Notes: generated from the letters alone by a model not told the origin. Positions 9,083 through 19,101 are shown, counted from the stretch's first letter. The stretch: 64,000 bases of DNA from Tumebacillus algifaecis (GCF_002243515.1 NZ_CP022657.1:1479001-1543000); one strand, 5' to 3'. Program-made: numbers and translations.

Positions 9083-12000
9083 ATGGGATATTCTAGCGAA
9101 GCGGATGAGCTGTTAGCGCTGTTGCTTGAGGAAGAAGGGTTTGATTTGGAAGCGGTGGAGTCGATCAAGCCGCGCGACCCGTCGCTTGAGCCCCAACTGT
9201 CTTTTGCCCAACAGAGGCTGTGGTTTATGTATCAGCTCGATCCGAACGATCCGTCGTACAACATCTCGGCCGCCGTGCAGTTTCGTGGTGTGCTGAACAT
9301 TCCGGTTTTGGAAAAATGCTTCGTGGAGATCATCGAGCGCCACGAAGCGCTCCGCACCCGCTTTTTGACGGTTGACGGGAAACCGCTGCAGGTGATCGAC
9401 CCCACGGTGGATTTTGCCTTGCAGTTGGTCGATCTGACCGAGCTTTCCGCAGAGGAGCAGGCGGCAGAAGTCGATCGCCTGCTCACCGTTGAGTCGGTAA
9501 AGCCGTTCAAGCTCGATCAGGAGGCGTTGATTCGCGCACTGCTGATGCGGACGAGCCCGACCGAGCACACGCTGTGTCTCACCATCCACCACATCGTTTC
9601 GGACGGTTGGTCGATGGGTGTGTTCACAGGCGAGGTCGCGGCGTTGTACGCTTCGTTTTTGGACGAAAAAGAGTCCCCACTGCTGCCGTTGCAAGTGCAG
9701 TATGCAGACTTCGCCGCTTGGCAGCGCGATGTGATGCAAGGAGAGACCTACGAGAAATTGCGCAGTTACTGGGTGAATCAGTTGAGCGGAGAGATTCCGG
9801 TCCTGCAACTGCCTGCCGACCGACCGCATCCGGCCGAGAAGACGATGCGCGGCCAGATGCACATGTTTCGTATCGACAAGGAGCTGGTCAAGCGGATCAC
9901 AGGGCTTGGCCAGCAAGAGGAAGCGTCGCTGTATATGACGCTGTTGGCGGCGTACAAGGCGCTGTTGCATCGCTATTCCGGTCAGGAAGACCTGATCTTG
10001 GGCACGCCGATCGCCAACCGCAGCCGTCCTGAATTGGAAGGGCTGATCGGTTTTCTCGCCAACACGCTCGTTTTGCGCACCGATCTTTCGGGCCGTCCGA
10101 CGTTTCGTGAACTGCTCCGCCGCGTGCGCCAGATGGCACTGGACGGGTATGAGCATCAGGACATGCCGTTTGTCAAACTGGTGGAAGAGGTACAGCCCAA
10201 CCGCGATGTTAACGTGTCCCCGTTGATTCAAGCGATGTTTGTGTTGCAAAATGCGCCGAAACCATCCGTCACATTCAACGAGTTGACCGTGTCGATGATG
10301 GGCATTGAAAGCAAAACGGCCAAATTTGACCTGTCGTTGTTTCTGACCGAAGACGAGCAAGGGCTGGAAGGTGTGTTCGAGTTCAACACCGACCTGTTTG
10401 ACGCAGCGACGATCGAGCGGATGGGCCTGCATTACGCCAATCTGTTGGCAGCGGTCGCAGCCGAGCCAGACTGCCGCATTGACGAATTAGTCTTCCTCTC
10501 GGCAGACGAGCGTCAACAGGTGCTGACCGAAAGTTTCCACGCGCGAGAATATGACCGCAATGCGACGCTGCACAGCCTGTTTGAGCAACAGGTGGCGCAG
10601 AACCCGGATGCGACGGCCGTCGTCTATCTGGACCGCTCGCTGACCTATCGCGAGCTCAATGAGCAGGCCAATCGTCTCGCGCACCACCTGCTCACGCTCG
10701 GTGCGGGACCTGACGTGCCGATCGGCATCCTGTTCGATCGCTCCTTGGAGATCGTCATTGCGATTCTCGCCGTGCTGAAGACGGGCGGCGCTTATCTGCC
10801 GCTCGACCCGACCTATCCGCAAGACCGCCTGCTGTTTATGCTGGAAGATGCACAAGCTCCGGTGCTCTTGACCCAAGTTGGGCTGAAAGAAGCCTTGCCG
10901 AGCGGGAACATTCAGGTGTTGGCGCTCGATGAGGAGACGCTGGCGTGGAGCGATGCTCCGGCTGACAATTTGAACACTGCAACGGGCGCAGCGGGTCTCG
11001 CTTACATCATCTACACGTCTGGCACCACCGGAAAGCCGAAGGGCGTCTTGGTGCCGCACCGTGGCGTTGTCAACCTGATGACAGATGTGCAAAGCCGCAA
11101 ACCGTTGGGGCCGACAGATCGAAGCAGCGTTTGGACGAGTTTTGGTTTTGACGTTTCGGTCTATGAGCTCTTTTCGGCGATACTCTTCGGGGCAGCTGTG
11201 TATCCGGTGCCGGAAGCGGTGCGTTATGACAGCCACAAATTGTTCGGCTGGATGCGCGATCAGGGGATCACTTCCTCCTATGTGCCGCCTTTCATGTTCA
11301 AAGACCTCGCGACTTGGCTGACCGAAGAAGCGGGAAGTTTGCACATGCATCGCATGTTGGCGGGGGTCGAACCGATCTCCGAAAAACTGCTCGCCACGAT
11401 CATGCAAAATGTGCCTGGACTGCAAATCTTCAACGGCTATGGACCGACCGAAACGACGATTTCACCGACACTCTACCAGGTCGATGCAAACGCTACGGAG
11501 CGTCAGACCCCGATCGGAAAAGCGGTGGCCAACACTGTGCTCTACCTGCTCGATCAGCGTTTGCAACCGGTGCCAAACGGCATCGCAGGCGAGCTGTACA
11601 TCGGCGGTGACATGGTGGTGCGCGGCTATCTGAATCGCCCGGAAGAGACTGCAGCTCGCTTTATCGCCGATCCCTTCTGTGCAACGGGCGAAGGGCGGTT
11701 GTACAAAACGGGTGATGTAGTGCGCCGACTGCCCGACGGGAACTTGCTGTTCCTTGGCCGCATCGACCAGCAGGTGAAGATCCGCGGCTTCCGCATCGAG
11801 CTTGGCGAGATTGAAGCGCAGTTGATCGCGCATGCGCAGGTGCGGGAAGCGGTCGTCACCGTGCAGGAAGCCGCTCAATGTGACAAGCGACTTGTCGCGT
11901 ACATCGTGCCTGCCGCGAGCGCAGAGAAGTTGGAAGCGGAACTGCGCGCCCAAATCGGGGAATACCTGCCGAGCCACATGGTGCCGTCCGCCTTTGTCTT

Positions 12001-12391
12001 CCTCGATGCTCTGCCGCTGACCACCAACGGTAAAATTGACCGCAAAGCCCTGCCGCAACCGGATTTCTCGGCGGTGCGCAAAGAGCGCGAGTACATCGCG
12101 CCTTCGACGCCGACCGAGCAGAAGTTGGCGCAGCTTTGGTCACAGCTGTTGCAGATCGAAGAGATCGGCGTCACCGACAGCTTCTTCGAACTAGGTGGAC
12201 ACTCGTTGATGGCGATGCAGATGGTCGCCCAAGTTCAAGGCGATTTTGGGATCAACATCGAAGTGCGCAGCCTGTTCGACGACCCGACCCTCGGTGGTCT
12301 GTCTCGTGCGATCGATGCTGCGGAAAAGCTCGAAGCGAAACCGGAGATCGTCGCACTGACTCGCGAAGCGCGCAAACGCCGCAACAGATAA
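9083..12391 (+). CDS. NRPS module, C-A-T, no termination domain
   Basis: 1102 aa from the ATG at 9083. The same frame is open upstream to 8876, but that overlaps the previous gene and the AGGGGG at 9066 supports 9083. The N-terminus is a short acidic segment (EADELLALLLEEEGFDLEAV), then condensation (HHIVSDG near residue 170), adenylation (YTSGTTGKPKG near 645; GYGPTETTIS) and carrier (Ser1041 in LGGHSLMA). The A domain belongs to the type with AGVEPI in place of the common GGE motif, as does the second A domain of the protein at 27338; pocket residues approximate D-V-Y-Y-M-A-G-I-S, not recognised. The protein ends in a short basic tail (REARKRRNR) like those of 27338, 35848 and 53507 and has no TE or E domain, so the chain must be passed on to another protein. 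Last gene before a bidirectional terminator. Confidence 0.95.
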   Translation: MGYSSEADELLALLLEEEGFDLEAVESIKPRDPSLEPQLSFAQQRLWFMYQLDPNDPSYNISAAVQFRGVLNIPVLEKCFVEIIERHEALRTRFLTVDGKPLQVIDPTVDFALQLVDLTELSAEEQAAEVDRLLTVESVKPFKLDQEALIRALLMRTSPTEHTLCLTIHHIVSDGWSMGVFTGEVAALYASFLDEKESPLLPLQVQYADFAAWQRDVMQGETYEKLRSYWVNQLSGEIPVLQLPADRPHPAEKTMRGQMHMFRIDKELVKRITGLGQQEEASLYMTLLAAYKALLHRYSGQEDLILGTPIANRSRPELEGLIGFLANTLVLRTDLSGRPTFRELLRRVRQMALDGYEHQDMPFVKLVEEVQPNRDVNVSPLIQAMFVLQNAPKPSVTFNELTVSMMGIESKTAKFDLSLFLTEDEQGLEGVFEFNTDLFDAATIERMGLHYANLLAAVAAEPDCRIDELVFLSADERQQVLTESFHAREYDRNATLHSLFEQQVAQNPDATAVVYLDRSLTYRELNEQANRLAHHLLTLGAGPDVPIGILFDRSLEIVIAILAVLKTGGAYLPLDPTYPQDRLLFMLEDAQAPVLLTQVGLKEALPSGNIQVLALDEETLAWSDAPADNLNTATGAAGLAYIIYTSGTTGKPKGVLVPHRGVVNLMTDVQSRKPLGPTDRSSVWTSFGFDVSVYELFSAILFGAAVYPVPEAVRYDSHKLFGWMRDQGITSSYVPPFMFKDLATWLTEEAGSLHMHRMLAGVEPISEKLLATIMQNVPGLQIFNGYGPTETTISPTLYQVDANATERQTPIGKAVANTVLYLLDQRLQPVPNGIAGELYIGGDMVVRGYLNRPEETAARFIADPFCATGEGRLYKTGDVVRRLPDGNLLFLGRIDQQVKIRGFRIELGEIEAQLIAHAQVREAVVTVQEAAQCDKRLVAYIVPAASAEKLEAELRAQIGEYLPSHMVPSAFVFLDALPLTTNGKIDRKALPQPDFSAVRKEREYIAPSTPTEQKLAQLWSQLLQIEEIGVTDSFFELGGHSLMAMQMVAQVQGDFGINIEVRSLFDDPTLGGLSRAIDAAEKLEAKPEIVALTREARKRRNR

Positions 12392-12460
12392 AAAAAGCCA
12401 TCCGATGGCGATCGACCCCCGTCTAGCAGACAAGGGGCCGATCGCTTCGGATGGCTTTTT
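12391..12460. terminator. Bidirectional intrinsic terminator between convergent NRPS and lanC genes
   Basis: Arms AAAAAGCCATCCGA (12392-12405) and TCGGATGGCTTTTT (12447-12460) are exact reverse complements, and the interior (GCGATCG / CGATCGC and CCCC / GGGG) extends the stem. The A-run/T-run ends serve both strands. It lies directly after the NRPS stop and 22 nt before the lanC stop. Confidence 0.9.
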
Positions 12461-12481
12461 GATTTGAATGACAAGCAAAGA

Positions 12482-13774
12482 TCAAGAGATGAGCAACGCC
12501 ATATCCCACTCTGGCGCATCCTCGGCAAGCAGGCTAAGCAGCGTCAAGGCGACTCCAGACGCGCCTTCCAAAAGTTCTGGCTTATGCTGCGTGGTGGATG
12601 CCGGATCATTGAAGCCGTACGGGTGTTGCTCGGAGAAGCTGTCCAGCACGCGGCGCGCAAGTTCGTCGCGGCAGGGAGCGAGTTCCGCAAGCCCAGTCTC
12701 TGCGTACATGCGCTGTACAAGGTGCAACAGCCCACCCCAGCCGTGGCAGATGTTGGGGGTGCACAGGTCCCATTGGCTGTCGATGCGATCGGCAACCCCG
12801 AGATAGGCGGCGATGCCTGCCTCTTTCCAGTCGGTGTGATCGAGAGCTTTGCCCGCAAGCCACATGGCGCGGCCGATGCCCGGTGCACCGTAGCACCAAG
12901 AGTAGGGGGTGTGCACTTTCTCAGCGCAGTGTCCCGACTGCCATGATTCGAACGAGACGCGTCCCGGCCAGAGCAGGGCATTTCCTTCCCTAGTTTGATA
13001 ATGTTCGATCCAAGCACCGAACCGTTGGATCGCCTCGCGTTGGCCGGGGATTTCCACACCTTGGAGCAGTGCTAAGCTGAGGGTCGCCAGCGGCCCTGCA
13101 ATCCCGTGGGAGAGCCCGAGATTAAAGCTGCCTTGCGGATAGCGATCAAATTCATCCTCCCTCATGTGCAGGTGGCTGTGAATGTGCCAAGCTGGGACGA
13201 GCGTCCCGTGCGCTTCTTTCTCCCCGCTGAGTGTGACCAGATAGCTGAGCACCTCGTGCAAAGCGGCGCGGACCTCCTCGCGGTCTGCAAAGGCGAGCAG
13301 GACTCGTCCGATGCCAGCCAGTCCTAGAACCGCATCATAATCGGTAATTCTCAACTCGTTGGCGATCCGCGAACGGGCCTCTTCGATGTGCGCGGGCAGC
13401 TGTTCGAGGAGCGAATGCAACAGGCTGGCCTGCATCTTCTGATAGCGCTCACCGCCGCGCGATAAAGCCTGCACCGCCAATACCGTACCGCTAAGCCCGC
13501 TCCATAGCGAGAGGTTGGGCACGCCGGCCGTCTGCAGACGTTGCTGGATGGCGATCAGACTTTGATGCCCGATGAGGTCCCAGCCTTCTTCGGGAAAGAG
13601 GTGATCGAGTGCTCCGTAGAGCAGGCACAGCCCTGCCGCACCACCTGCGAGGGAGGCGTCATGTTCCCAAGTCGCCTCCTTCAACCGCTCTGCGGTCAAG
13701 CGAACTGTGCGTTCCACTTCATTGCGCAGTTGTTCCGATTCAATCGGCTGCCACTGCAACTTTTTGGTTGTCAT
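12482..13774 (-). CDS. lanC: Class I lanthipeptide cyclase LanC
   Basis: 430 aa from the ATG at 13774, which has AGGAGG 11 nt upstream; the frame is open 22 codons further but without a better site. The protein is an alpha-toroid LanC-type cyclase. The three zinc ligands are visible: Cys294 in WCYGAPG, and Cys342-His343 in NICHGWGG. The motif GLSHGIAGPL earlier in the chain is also typical. LanC catalyses Michael addition of Cys thiols onto dehydrated Ser/Thr to close lanthionine rings, in complex with LanB and LanT at the membrane. Its start lies inside the end of lanT (35 nt overlap), so translation is probably coupled. Length is normal for the family (about 400-430 aa). Substrates are most likely the two precursors at 18991 and 19143. 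Confidence 0.93.
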   Translation of the reverse strand: MTTKKLQWQPIESEQLRNEVERTVRLTAERLKEATWEHDASLAGGAAGLCLLYGALDHLFPEEGWDLIGHQSLIAIQQRLQTAGVPNLSLWSGLSGTVLAVQALSRGGERYQKMQASLLHSLLEQLPAHIEEARSRIANELRITDYDAVLGLAGIGRVLLAFADREEVRAALHEVLSYLVTLSGEKEAHGTLVPAWHIHSHLHMREDEFDRYPQGSFNLGLSHGIAGPLATLSLALLQGVEIPGQREAIQRFGAWIEHYQTREGNALLWPGRVSFESWQSGHCAEKVHTPYSWCYGAPGIGRAMWLAGKALDHTDWKEAGIAAYLGVADRIDSQWDLCTPNICHGWGGLLHLVQRMYAETGLAELAPCRDELARRVLDSFSEQHPYGFNDPASTTQHKPELLEGASGVALTLLSLLAEDAPEWDMALLIS

Positions 13775-15614
13775 CTTCTGGACTTCCTCCTTTGTTGTCA
13801 GATAGATAGGCGTTAACTTGCATGTTGTACAGCTCTGCATACATGCCGTCCTGTGCCATCAACTCCGCATGTGAGCCGAACTCTACGACCTGCCCTTGAT
13901 CGAGCACCATGATCTTGTCGGCGAAGCGCACCGACGAATAGCGGTGGGAGATGAAAATGCCGAGGCGGTCGTCGAGCAGCTGTTGAAACTTGTGGAACAC
14001 ATCGGCCTCCGCCATCGGGTCCAAAAACGAACTCGGCTCATCGAGCAGGTACAGATCGGCCTCTCGGAAAAACGCCCGCGCGATCGCCACGCGCTGCCAC
14101 TGTCCGCCCGAAAGCTGATAGCCTTGTGCCAGCCAGCGGCCGAGTTTCGTGTCCAAGTGTTGTGGCATTGCTTCCAGCAGTGGTTTGATCCCGGCCTGCT
14201 CCGAGGCGTGATAGATTTTGTCATCTTCCTGCAAAGCTGGCAGATTGCCAAAGCCGATGTTATGCCGCACATCCGACTCATATTGCATAAAATCTTGAAA
14301 CACCACACCGACTCGCCGCTGGAGCGAATCGAGATCGAAAGAGCGCAGCGGTTCGCCGTTGAGCAGAATTTCCCCTGCATAGTTTGGATAGAGCCCGGTC
14401 AGCACTTTGACTAAGGTCGATTTGCCCGACCCGTTTTTGCCGACGACGGCCAGCGTCTCGCCGCGATGGAGCGTAAAGGAGACGTTATGCAAGGCATCGA
14501 CATCACGCCCTGGGTAGCGGAAGGTGACGTTTCGGAACTCGACCGTCTCCAGGGGCGGCACTTCCGGTCGAGCACTGGACAATTGCTTCTGTTCGGCAGA
14601 GTCCAGATCGAGGAAGAAGAACAGCTGTTTGATGTACAGGTTGTTCTGGCAGAGTTGGATCAGCCCTTGTACCACGCTTTGCGACGTGTTTTGGGTCAGC
14701 GTGATCGCTTGCACATAGCCGAACACGTTACCGATCAAGATCTCCTTGGCAAAAGCGGAGAGCAAAACGAGCAAGACCATCGAGGTGGTCAAAGTTAGCG
14801 ACACGCCTTCAAAGATTAAGGAGATCAGCAGACGTTTGCGAGCTAACAGCTTATCTTGGCGGAAGAATGTCATCAAGATGTCCATATATTTGTTGAGCAG
14901 GTAGTCGCCTAGCTGATACAGCCTGACCTCTTTGACCGCTTTGTCGTTGGTCAGCAGGTAGCTCCAGTACCAAGATTCGCGGCGCAAAGGCGCGCGGTGG
15001 TACTCATATTCGAACTGCTGCTGTGAGAGCCGGAGAAAAGAGATGAAAGAGGCGAAGGGCATCAGGATCAGTACAAAGGCGATCCACCACTTCCAGGCGA
15101 TCAAGACACCTGCGGCAGAAAGCATCGTCACAACGCCTGTGATCACGCTAAACATCTGTTTCATGATCTGATAAGGGCGGTACGACGCTTCTTGCTGGGC
15201 GCGTTTGAGCTGGTCTTGCACCTCGGCATTTTCAAACTCGGTGAGGCCAAGTCCGACCGCTTTTTCGATGATCGTCTGGTTGATTTTATTGGATAGTTTA
15301 GTCTGGAACAAACCTTCCTGATAGCCCTGCACCAGACTGATCAACTGCCTGACGATGACGACGATGATAAACATGACGAACGACGCGTACAGCACGTCGA
15401 TCCCTTTCTCCCACGATTCGCCGACCGAGTTGATCAAGTGAGTGGTGGCAAGGAGCATCGCGACAGGCGCGATCCCTTGTAGCAACTGCCAACCCAGCAA
15501 ACTGATCAGCATTCCCCGATCAACGCTCCAGAGCAGGCGGAAGATGCGAGGCCAGTAAATAAACGCTTGGAAGACACCCCGCAGCGTGACGCTCTCTTGG
15601 TCTTGGCCACTCAT
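13740..15614 (-). CDS. lanT: ABC exporter for the lanthipeptide (LanT type, no C39 peptidase)
   Basis: 624 aa half-transporter: an N-terminal membrane domain (about residues 30-330, several hydrophobic segments) fused to a nucleotide-binding domain with Walker A GKNGSGKST (~395), signature LSGGQ (~500), Walker B LYLLDEPSSFLD (~523) and switch His in ISHRYSS. It begins directly with a cytoplasmic helix and lacks the N-terminal cysteine peptidase of class II transporters, which fits a class I system in which a separate protease removes the leader. No LanP protease is seen in the window. The ATG overlaps the lanB stop (ATGA) and has GGGAGG 7 nt upstream. Presumably homodimeric, exporting the modified peptide. 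Confidence 0.92.
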   Translation of the reverse strand: MSGQDQESVTLRGVFQAFIYWPRIFRLLWSVDRGMLISLLGWQLLQGIAPVAMLLATTHLINSVGESWEKGIDVLYASFVMFIIVVIVRQLISLVQGYQEGLFQTKLSNKINQTIIEKAVGLGLTEFENAEVQDQLKRAQQEASYRPYQIMKQMFSVITGVVTMLSAAGVLIAWKWWIAFVLILMPFASFISFLRLSQQQFEYEYHRAPLRRESWYWSYLLTNDKAVKEVRLYQLGDYLLNKYMDILMTFFRQDKLLARKRLLISLIFEGVSLTLTTSMVLLVLLSAFAKEILIGNVFGYVQAITLTQNTSQSVVQGLIQLCQNNLYIKQLFFFLDLDSAEQKQLSSARPEVPPLETVEFRNVTFRYPGRDVDALHNVSFTLHRGETLAVVGKNGSGKSTLVKVLTGLYPNYAGEILLNGEPLRSFDLDSLQRRVGVVFQDFMQYESDVRHNIGFGNLPALQEDDKIYHASEQAGIKPLLEAMPQHLDTKLGRWLAQGYQLSGGQWQRVAIARAFFREADLYLLDEPSSFLDPMAEADVFHKFQQLLDDRLGIFISHRYSSVRFADKIMVLDQGQVVEFGSHAELMAQDGMYAELYNMQVNAYLSDNKGGSPEDDNQKVAVAAD

Positions 15615-18600
15615 CGCCTGTCCTCCCGGAAGTGTCGCAGTCCGTTTAACGCATGGCGGGCGAGGATCATCACACCGCGCTCCCGCTCGCGGTCGGTGCC
15701 GAGCAGTCTGTTGAGATGCAGGTGAATCACGCTGCCGACGATGTTGTCAAACGTGTTGTACAGGTTGCCAAGCGCGGCATGCTCGCGGATCTCCTCTGCA
15801 AAGCGAGCAATCGCTTCGTGGCGGACTTGAAGGCCAGAGTAGACGATTTCGCCTTCGGGATGGGCTCGCAAACCTTGCCAATCATCAAGCGAATTGGAGA
15901 GGGTGAGCAGCAGTTTGCGCTGCGTGCGGAACTCTTCCTGCTGTTCTTTGTGTGAAAAGCGCTGGTCCAGCCACTGAAAGGATTCGTTGAAGGACATGCC
16001 AAAGCTTTCCAAATAGTCGATGACGGAGACCGCGCCGATCTGCTCAAGGCTCAACCCGAGTTTTTGAAACCGTTTGCTGTGCAGCCAGCCGCTGACTGCC
16101 ACACTGTCCAACGCAAACAGGTTTTCTACCGTTTTCATCGGCTGTGGACCTCCGTACCGCTCGATCTCCGGATCGTAGGTGTCGGTCGCGATGCGCGAGA
16201 GCAACCCTTCTTTTTGCAGCATCGATGCCCATTCGTGCAAGCGCGGCCAAAGCTTGGCAGCGAGTGTCTCCGGATCACCGTGAAAGCGCAAGCGGATGTG
16301 CGGTTCCGGGTCAGCATAGCGGATGAAATAACTTTTGCTGACGATGCCGTTTGCTTGCACGTCGCGGCAAAACTCGCGTAAGTGCCCGCCGATCAATTCT
16401 TCTTGCCGAGCGCTGACTCCGTAGAGTTTGGCATACAGCCACTCGCCACCTGGAAGTATCTGTCTTTGTTCGAGCGGGATCAGAGGCAGGCGGGGGCGTG
16501 CACGCAGCTTTTTCACGGACGGTACCGCTTTGACCAGCGGGATCACGACTTCGTTCAGCAGGAGACCATCTGGGCTCGTCAGGCACAGTTCGTCAAAACC
16601 AACTCCCATTTCAATCAGCTTGAGATCTTTGCCCTTGCGGAACTCTTTGCTCAAAATCTCAAGATGCAGCGGATGATCGAGATCGAGCAGGATGCGATTG
16701 TCCGCTTCGATCAGGTAGACATAGCGCGGGAGTTTCCACTCGGCACGCCACAGGTTGAATTCGGCCTGCCACTGTTCTTCTGTCAGGCCGACGCGCAGCT
16801 CCGATGTCTGTTCACTTAGCGTCCAAACGGCTGGAACCAGCACCGTTTTCTGATAGCGCACGCGCGGTAAAAACGGTGACTGTTCAAACACTTCCCAGCG
16901 AAACGGTTGCCAAGTCTGGACATGCTCGGAAGCGATTTCTCGCAAAAAGCGGTACAGGTTGGGCGTCGTGCTGGGATTGAGCATATGTCCCGCCTTCGGG
17001 ATGACTTGCCGCCCGAGCGACTGAGAGGTCAGGTACAGTCCTTGCTCTGTACAGCCGACGAGCAGGTCGGACATGGGCAGTGTGTGCGTTTCATCTTTTG
17101 ACGAATTGGTGCCCATCGCCAGTTCATAAGGTCTACAGTGTTCGGTCAGCACGACGTTGGTCGCCCGGCCGGCCGGGGGCAGAAAGGAAACTTCCACCAA
17201 AAGCGCATCGGGCGTCATCGCTTGTTCCGCCTCCTGAACCGCTGCCAATCGGTCGCGGAACGATTCGGGGAAGAGGTCAACAAAGCGGCCAAACGTCCGC
17301 CCGGCACCGTTCGAACCGGGCATCGGCCCGAGGTGCAGCTGAAAGTCTCCGGCATCAAGAGCCGCCTGAGAGCGAGCGGCGAGCGAGAAGTAGAGTTCCA
17401 GCGACGGTCGCAGCGCTTTCGGGTTCTCTTCTGTCGTCAATTGTGCCACCATGTCGTCAGTCAATTCGACTTCCACTGCCCCTTGGGACAGCGCCTTGGC
17501 GAGCAGGTTGGTTTGCAGGGCCTGCCGTTTTTTGGTGGCCTCGCTACGGGTGGGCGTAACGGGGCGGTGGCGGGATTGCGGATATTCGTATCCGGCAGGC
17601 GCTCCCAGACCCCGGTCTTCGTCGAGCAGTTCGAGCAGCGGCACTTCGCGATCTTGACCGTATCTTTCCATAAACTCCGTGCGGTACGCTTCCAAGTGCT
17701 GATAGCCGACGCGACCGGACGAGAGTTTACAGAGGAGAGAAGCGACTTTGGCCGCCTCCTCACCGACACTGAGCGGTAAGTGGAGCGGGTTCCCAGCGAG
17801 TGCCAAATCGACTTGGAGCGGATTTTTTACATCGGCCAGCGCTTTCATCTCCGCGAGCAGCTCAAGGAACAGCGTGTCGCCTTCTCCGAGGGGCAGGCGG
17901 TCATACGTTGTGAGCTTGTCTGCGAGCGAGGCGAGCTGGCTTTTGATGCTGTCCACGCCGTTCAGCCGTTCGATGCGCTCCCGAATATAGTGTAACGGGG
18001 AGGTGACAGTCGTCGGCGGCCGCAGTTCAGAGATCAGGAACTCTTGGCGGAATAGGGTGATCAGGAAGTTTTGCACCGTTTCGAGCGGTGCCTGAAATTG
18101 GGCTGCGACCCGGTCGAGCAACTCGGAGAAGAGGATCGGCTTTGTGGCCTGCTCCAGCACATAATGCAACACTGGGGTGGCGCGAACGGAGACCGAATCC
18201 ATCGTGATGCGGCCTTGTGCATCCCGTTGTCCGTAACGGGTTACGTATGGCAGTTTGGCCCGCGTTCCGCTGAGGAAGATCATCGGATTTATGTGCATCT
18301 GCAATTGCAATACGACGTCCGTTTGGGCCTCGAGCAGTTCGATGACTTTGAGCAGCCATTCCATGTCGGGGCGGGCGCGCTTGTGATGTTGAGACGTCGG
18401 GTGCAAGGTGAGATTGGATGTCTCGGCAAACGTCCCGCTGGCCACGCCCGAAAACAGACCGAACGGCGTCGGCCGCGACATCATACGCAGCAGATAGCGA
18501 AGAAACCCTTTGACCGCTTGATCTTGTTTTCTTGGATTCGAAATATTCGTTATATTATGCAAAGAGTCGAGCAACGAAGGGGAGGCGACAGCGATCGCTT

Positions 18601-18805
18601 CCCGAATGAGCGGTTGCTGAGCCAGTTCGGCCAATTTGGCGATTCCGTCTGCGCGCAAGTCATCGACTTGGTCTACATCAGCAGGAAACAACTCTTGAAA
18701 CGACTCAAGTGGGAGGACAGGAGATCGCAGCATGAAGAAGTCAAGTGGACGAAACAAAGTGCGTTCCGTTGGTTGAGCAAGCGGTTTGGTATCGGTTTGG
18801 ATCAA
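15611..18805 (-). CDS. lanB: Class I lanthipeptide dehydratase LanB, full length
   Basis: 1064 aa. The N-terminal glutamylation domain opens with FRPLDFFMLRSPVLPLE, the hallmark of the lantibiotic dehydratase N-terminal family; the C-terminal ~280 residues (WLYAKLYGV ... IRYADPEPHIRLRFHG) are the elimination domain shared with thiopeptide enzymes. Both parts are fused, as in NisB, so this is not a split LanB. The enzyme uses glutamyl-tRNA to activate Ser/Thr of the precursor and then eliminates glutamate to give Dha/Dhb. Start is a TTG at 18805 with AGGAGG 9 nt upstream; no ATG is placed as well. First gene of the lanB-lanT-lanC operon, divergent from the precursors with 185 bp between. Confidence 0.94.
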   Translation of the reverse strand: MIQTDTKPLAQPTERTLFRPLDFFMLRSPVLPLESFQELFPADVDQVDDLRADGIAKLAELAQQPLIREAIAVASPSLLDSLHNITNISNPRKQDQAVKGFLRYLLRMMSRPTPFGLFSGVASGTFAETSNLTLHPTSQHHKRARPDMEWLLKVIELLEAQTDVVLQLQMHINPMIFLSGTRAKLPYVTRYGQRDAQGRITMDSVSVRATPVLHYVLEQATKPILFSELLDRVAAQFQAPLETVQNFLITLFRQEFLISELRPPTTVTSPLHYIRERIERLNGVDSIKSQLASLADKLTTYDRLPLGEGDTLFLELLAEMKALADVKNPLQVDLALAGNPLHLPLSVGEEAAKVASLLCKLSSGRVGYQHLEAYRTEFMERYGQDREVPLLELLDEDRGLGAPAGYEYPQSRHRPVTPTRSEATKKRQALQTNLLAKALSQGAVEVELTDDMVAQLTTEENPKALRPSLELYFSLAARSQAALDAGDFQLHLGPMPGSNGAGRTFGRFVDLFPESFRDRLAAVQEAEQAMTPDALLVEVSFLPPAGRATNVVLTEHCRPYELAMGTNSSKDETHTLPMSDLLVGCTEQGLYLTSQSLGRQVIPKAGHMLNPSTTPNLYRFLREIASEHVQTWQPFRWEVFEQSPFLPRVRYQKTVLVPAVWTLSEQTSELRVGLTEEQWQAEFNLWRAEWKLPRYVYLIEADNRILLDLDHPLHLEILSKEFRKGKDLKLIEMGVGFDELCLTSPDGLLLNEVVIPLVKAVPSVKKLRARPRLPLIPLEQRQILPGGEWLYAKLYGVSARQEELIGGHLREFCRDVQANGIVSKSYFIRYADPEPHIRLRFHGDPETLAAKLWPRLHEWASMLQKEGLLSRIATDTYDPEIERYGGPQPMKTVENLFALDSVAVSGWLHSKRFQKLGLSLEQIGAVSVIDYLESFGMSFNESFQWLDQRFSHKEQQEEFRTQRKLLLTLSNSLDDWQGLRAHPEGEIVYSGLQVRHEAIARFAEEIREHAALGNLYNTFDNIVGSVIHLHLNRLLGTDRERERGVMILARHALNGLRHFREDRR

Positions 18806-18840
18806 TTAAATCCGCCTCCTGTTCAATGTGATATTCCAAG

Positions 18841-18870
18841 ATTATACCTCAATACTTAATAAAGTGACAA
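18841..18870 (-). promoter_or_regulatory. lanB: Likely sigma-A promoter for lanBTC
   Basis: Read on the - strand: TTGTCA (18870-18865), an 18-nt spacer, and a perfect TATAAT (18846-18841), about 36 nt before the TTG start of lanB. The site sits in an AT-rich intergenic gap divergent from the precursor genes. Confidence 0.6.
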
Positions 18871-18898
18871 TTTTCAGAGGAAGCCATTTGGGATTGTA

Positions 18899-18927
18899 TT
18901 GATAATTATTCGAAAATTCATTACTAT
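18899..18927 (+). promoter_or_regulatory. Likely sigma-A promoter for the precursor genes
   Basis: TTGATA (18899-18904), 17-nt spacer, TACTAT (18922-18927), about 63 nt upstream of the first precursor ATG. It lies back to back with the lanB promoter, leaving about 28 bp between the two -35 boxes, where a shared regulator could bind; none is recognised. Confidence 0.5.
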
Positions 18928-18990
18928 TTTTATAGTGTATGAGTTAAAATACATGTATGTTTATTTTACACTAGACATGGAGGTGAAGAA

Positions 18991-19101
18991 ATGGAAAACA
19001 TGTTCGATCTGGATGTTCAAGTTGGGAACATTGCTAAAGATGGGTTGGAAAAAATCTCTGGCAACACGTCCTGCATTAACGGATGCGATATTGATAACTA
19101 A
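18991..19101 (+). CDS. lanA1: Class I lanthipeptide precursor peptide 1
   Basis: 36 aa, too short for routine gene calling. AUG start with GGAGG 6 nt upstream (TGGAGGTGAAGAA). Leader: FDLDVQ at residues 5-10 matches the FNLD/FDLD box that LanB and LanC recognise. The C-terminal part (from about Gly18) holds Ser23, Thr26, Ser27, Cys28 and Cys32 (SGNTSCINGCD), enough for two thioether rings. A Gly-Asn-type junction (GNI at 12-14) and a Leu19-Glu20 pair are present, but no obvious PR/PQ or GG cleavage site is seen, so the leader/core boundary is uncertain. Its immediate neighbours are lanBTC (divergent) and the paralogue 41 nt downstream. A 70-codon frame covering 18899-19108 overlaps it in another register and has no supporting features. 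Confidence 0.85.
   Translation: MENMFDLDVQVGNIAKDGLEKISGNTSCINGCDIDN

Noticed and set aside
18071-18859. 262-codon + strand frame over the start of lanB
   Set aside because: Antisense shadow of lanB; no recognisable content and it runs across the lanB promoter.
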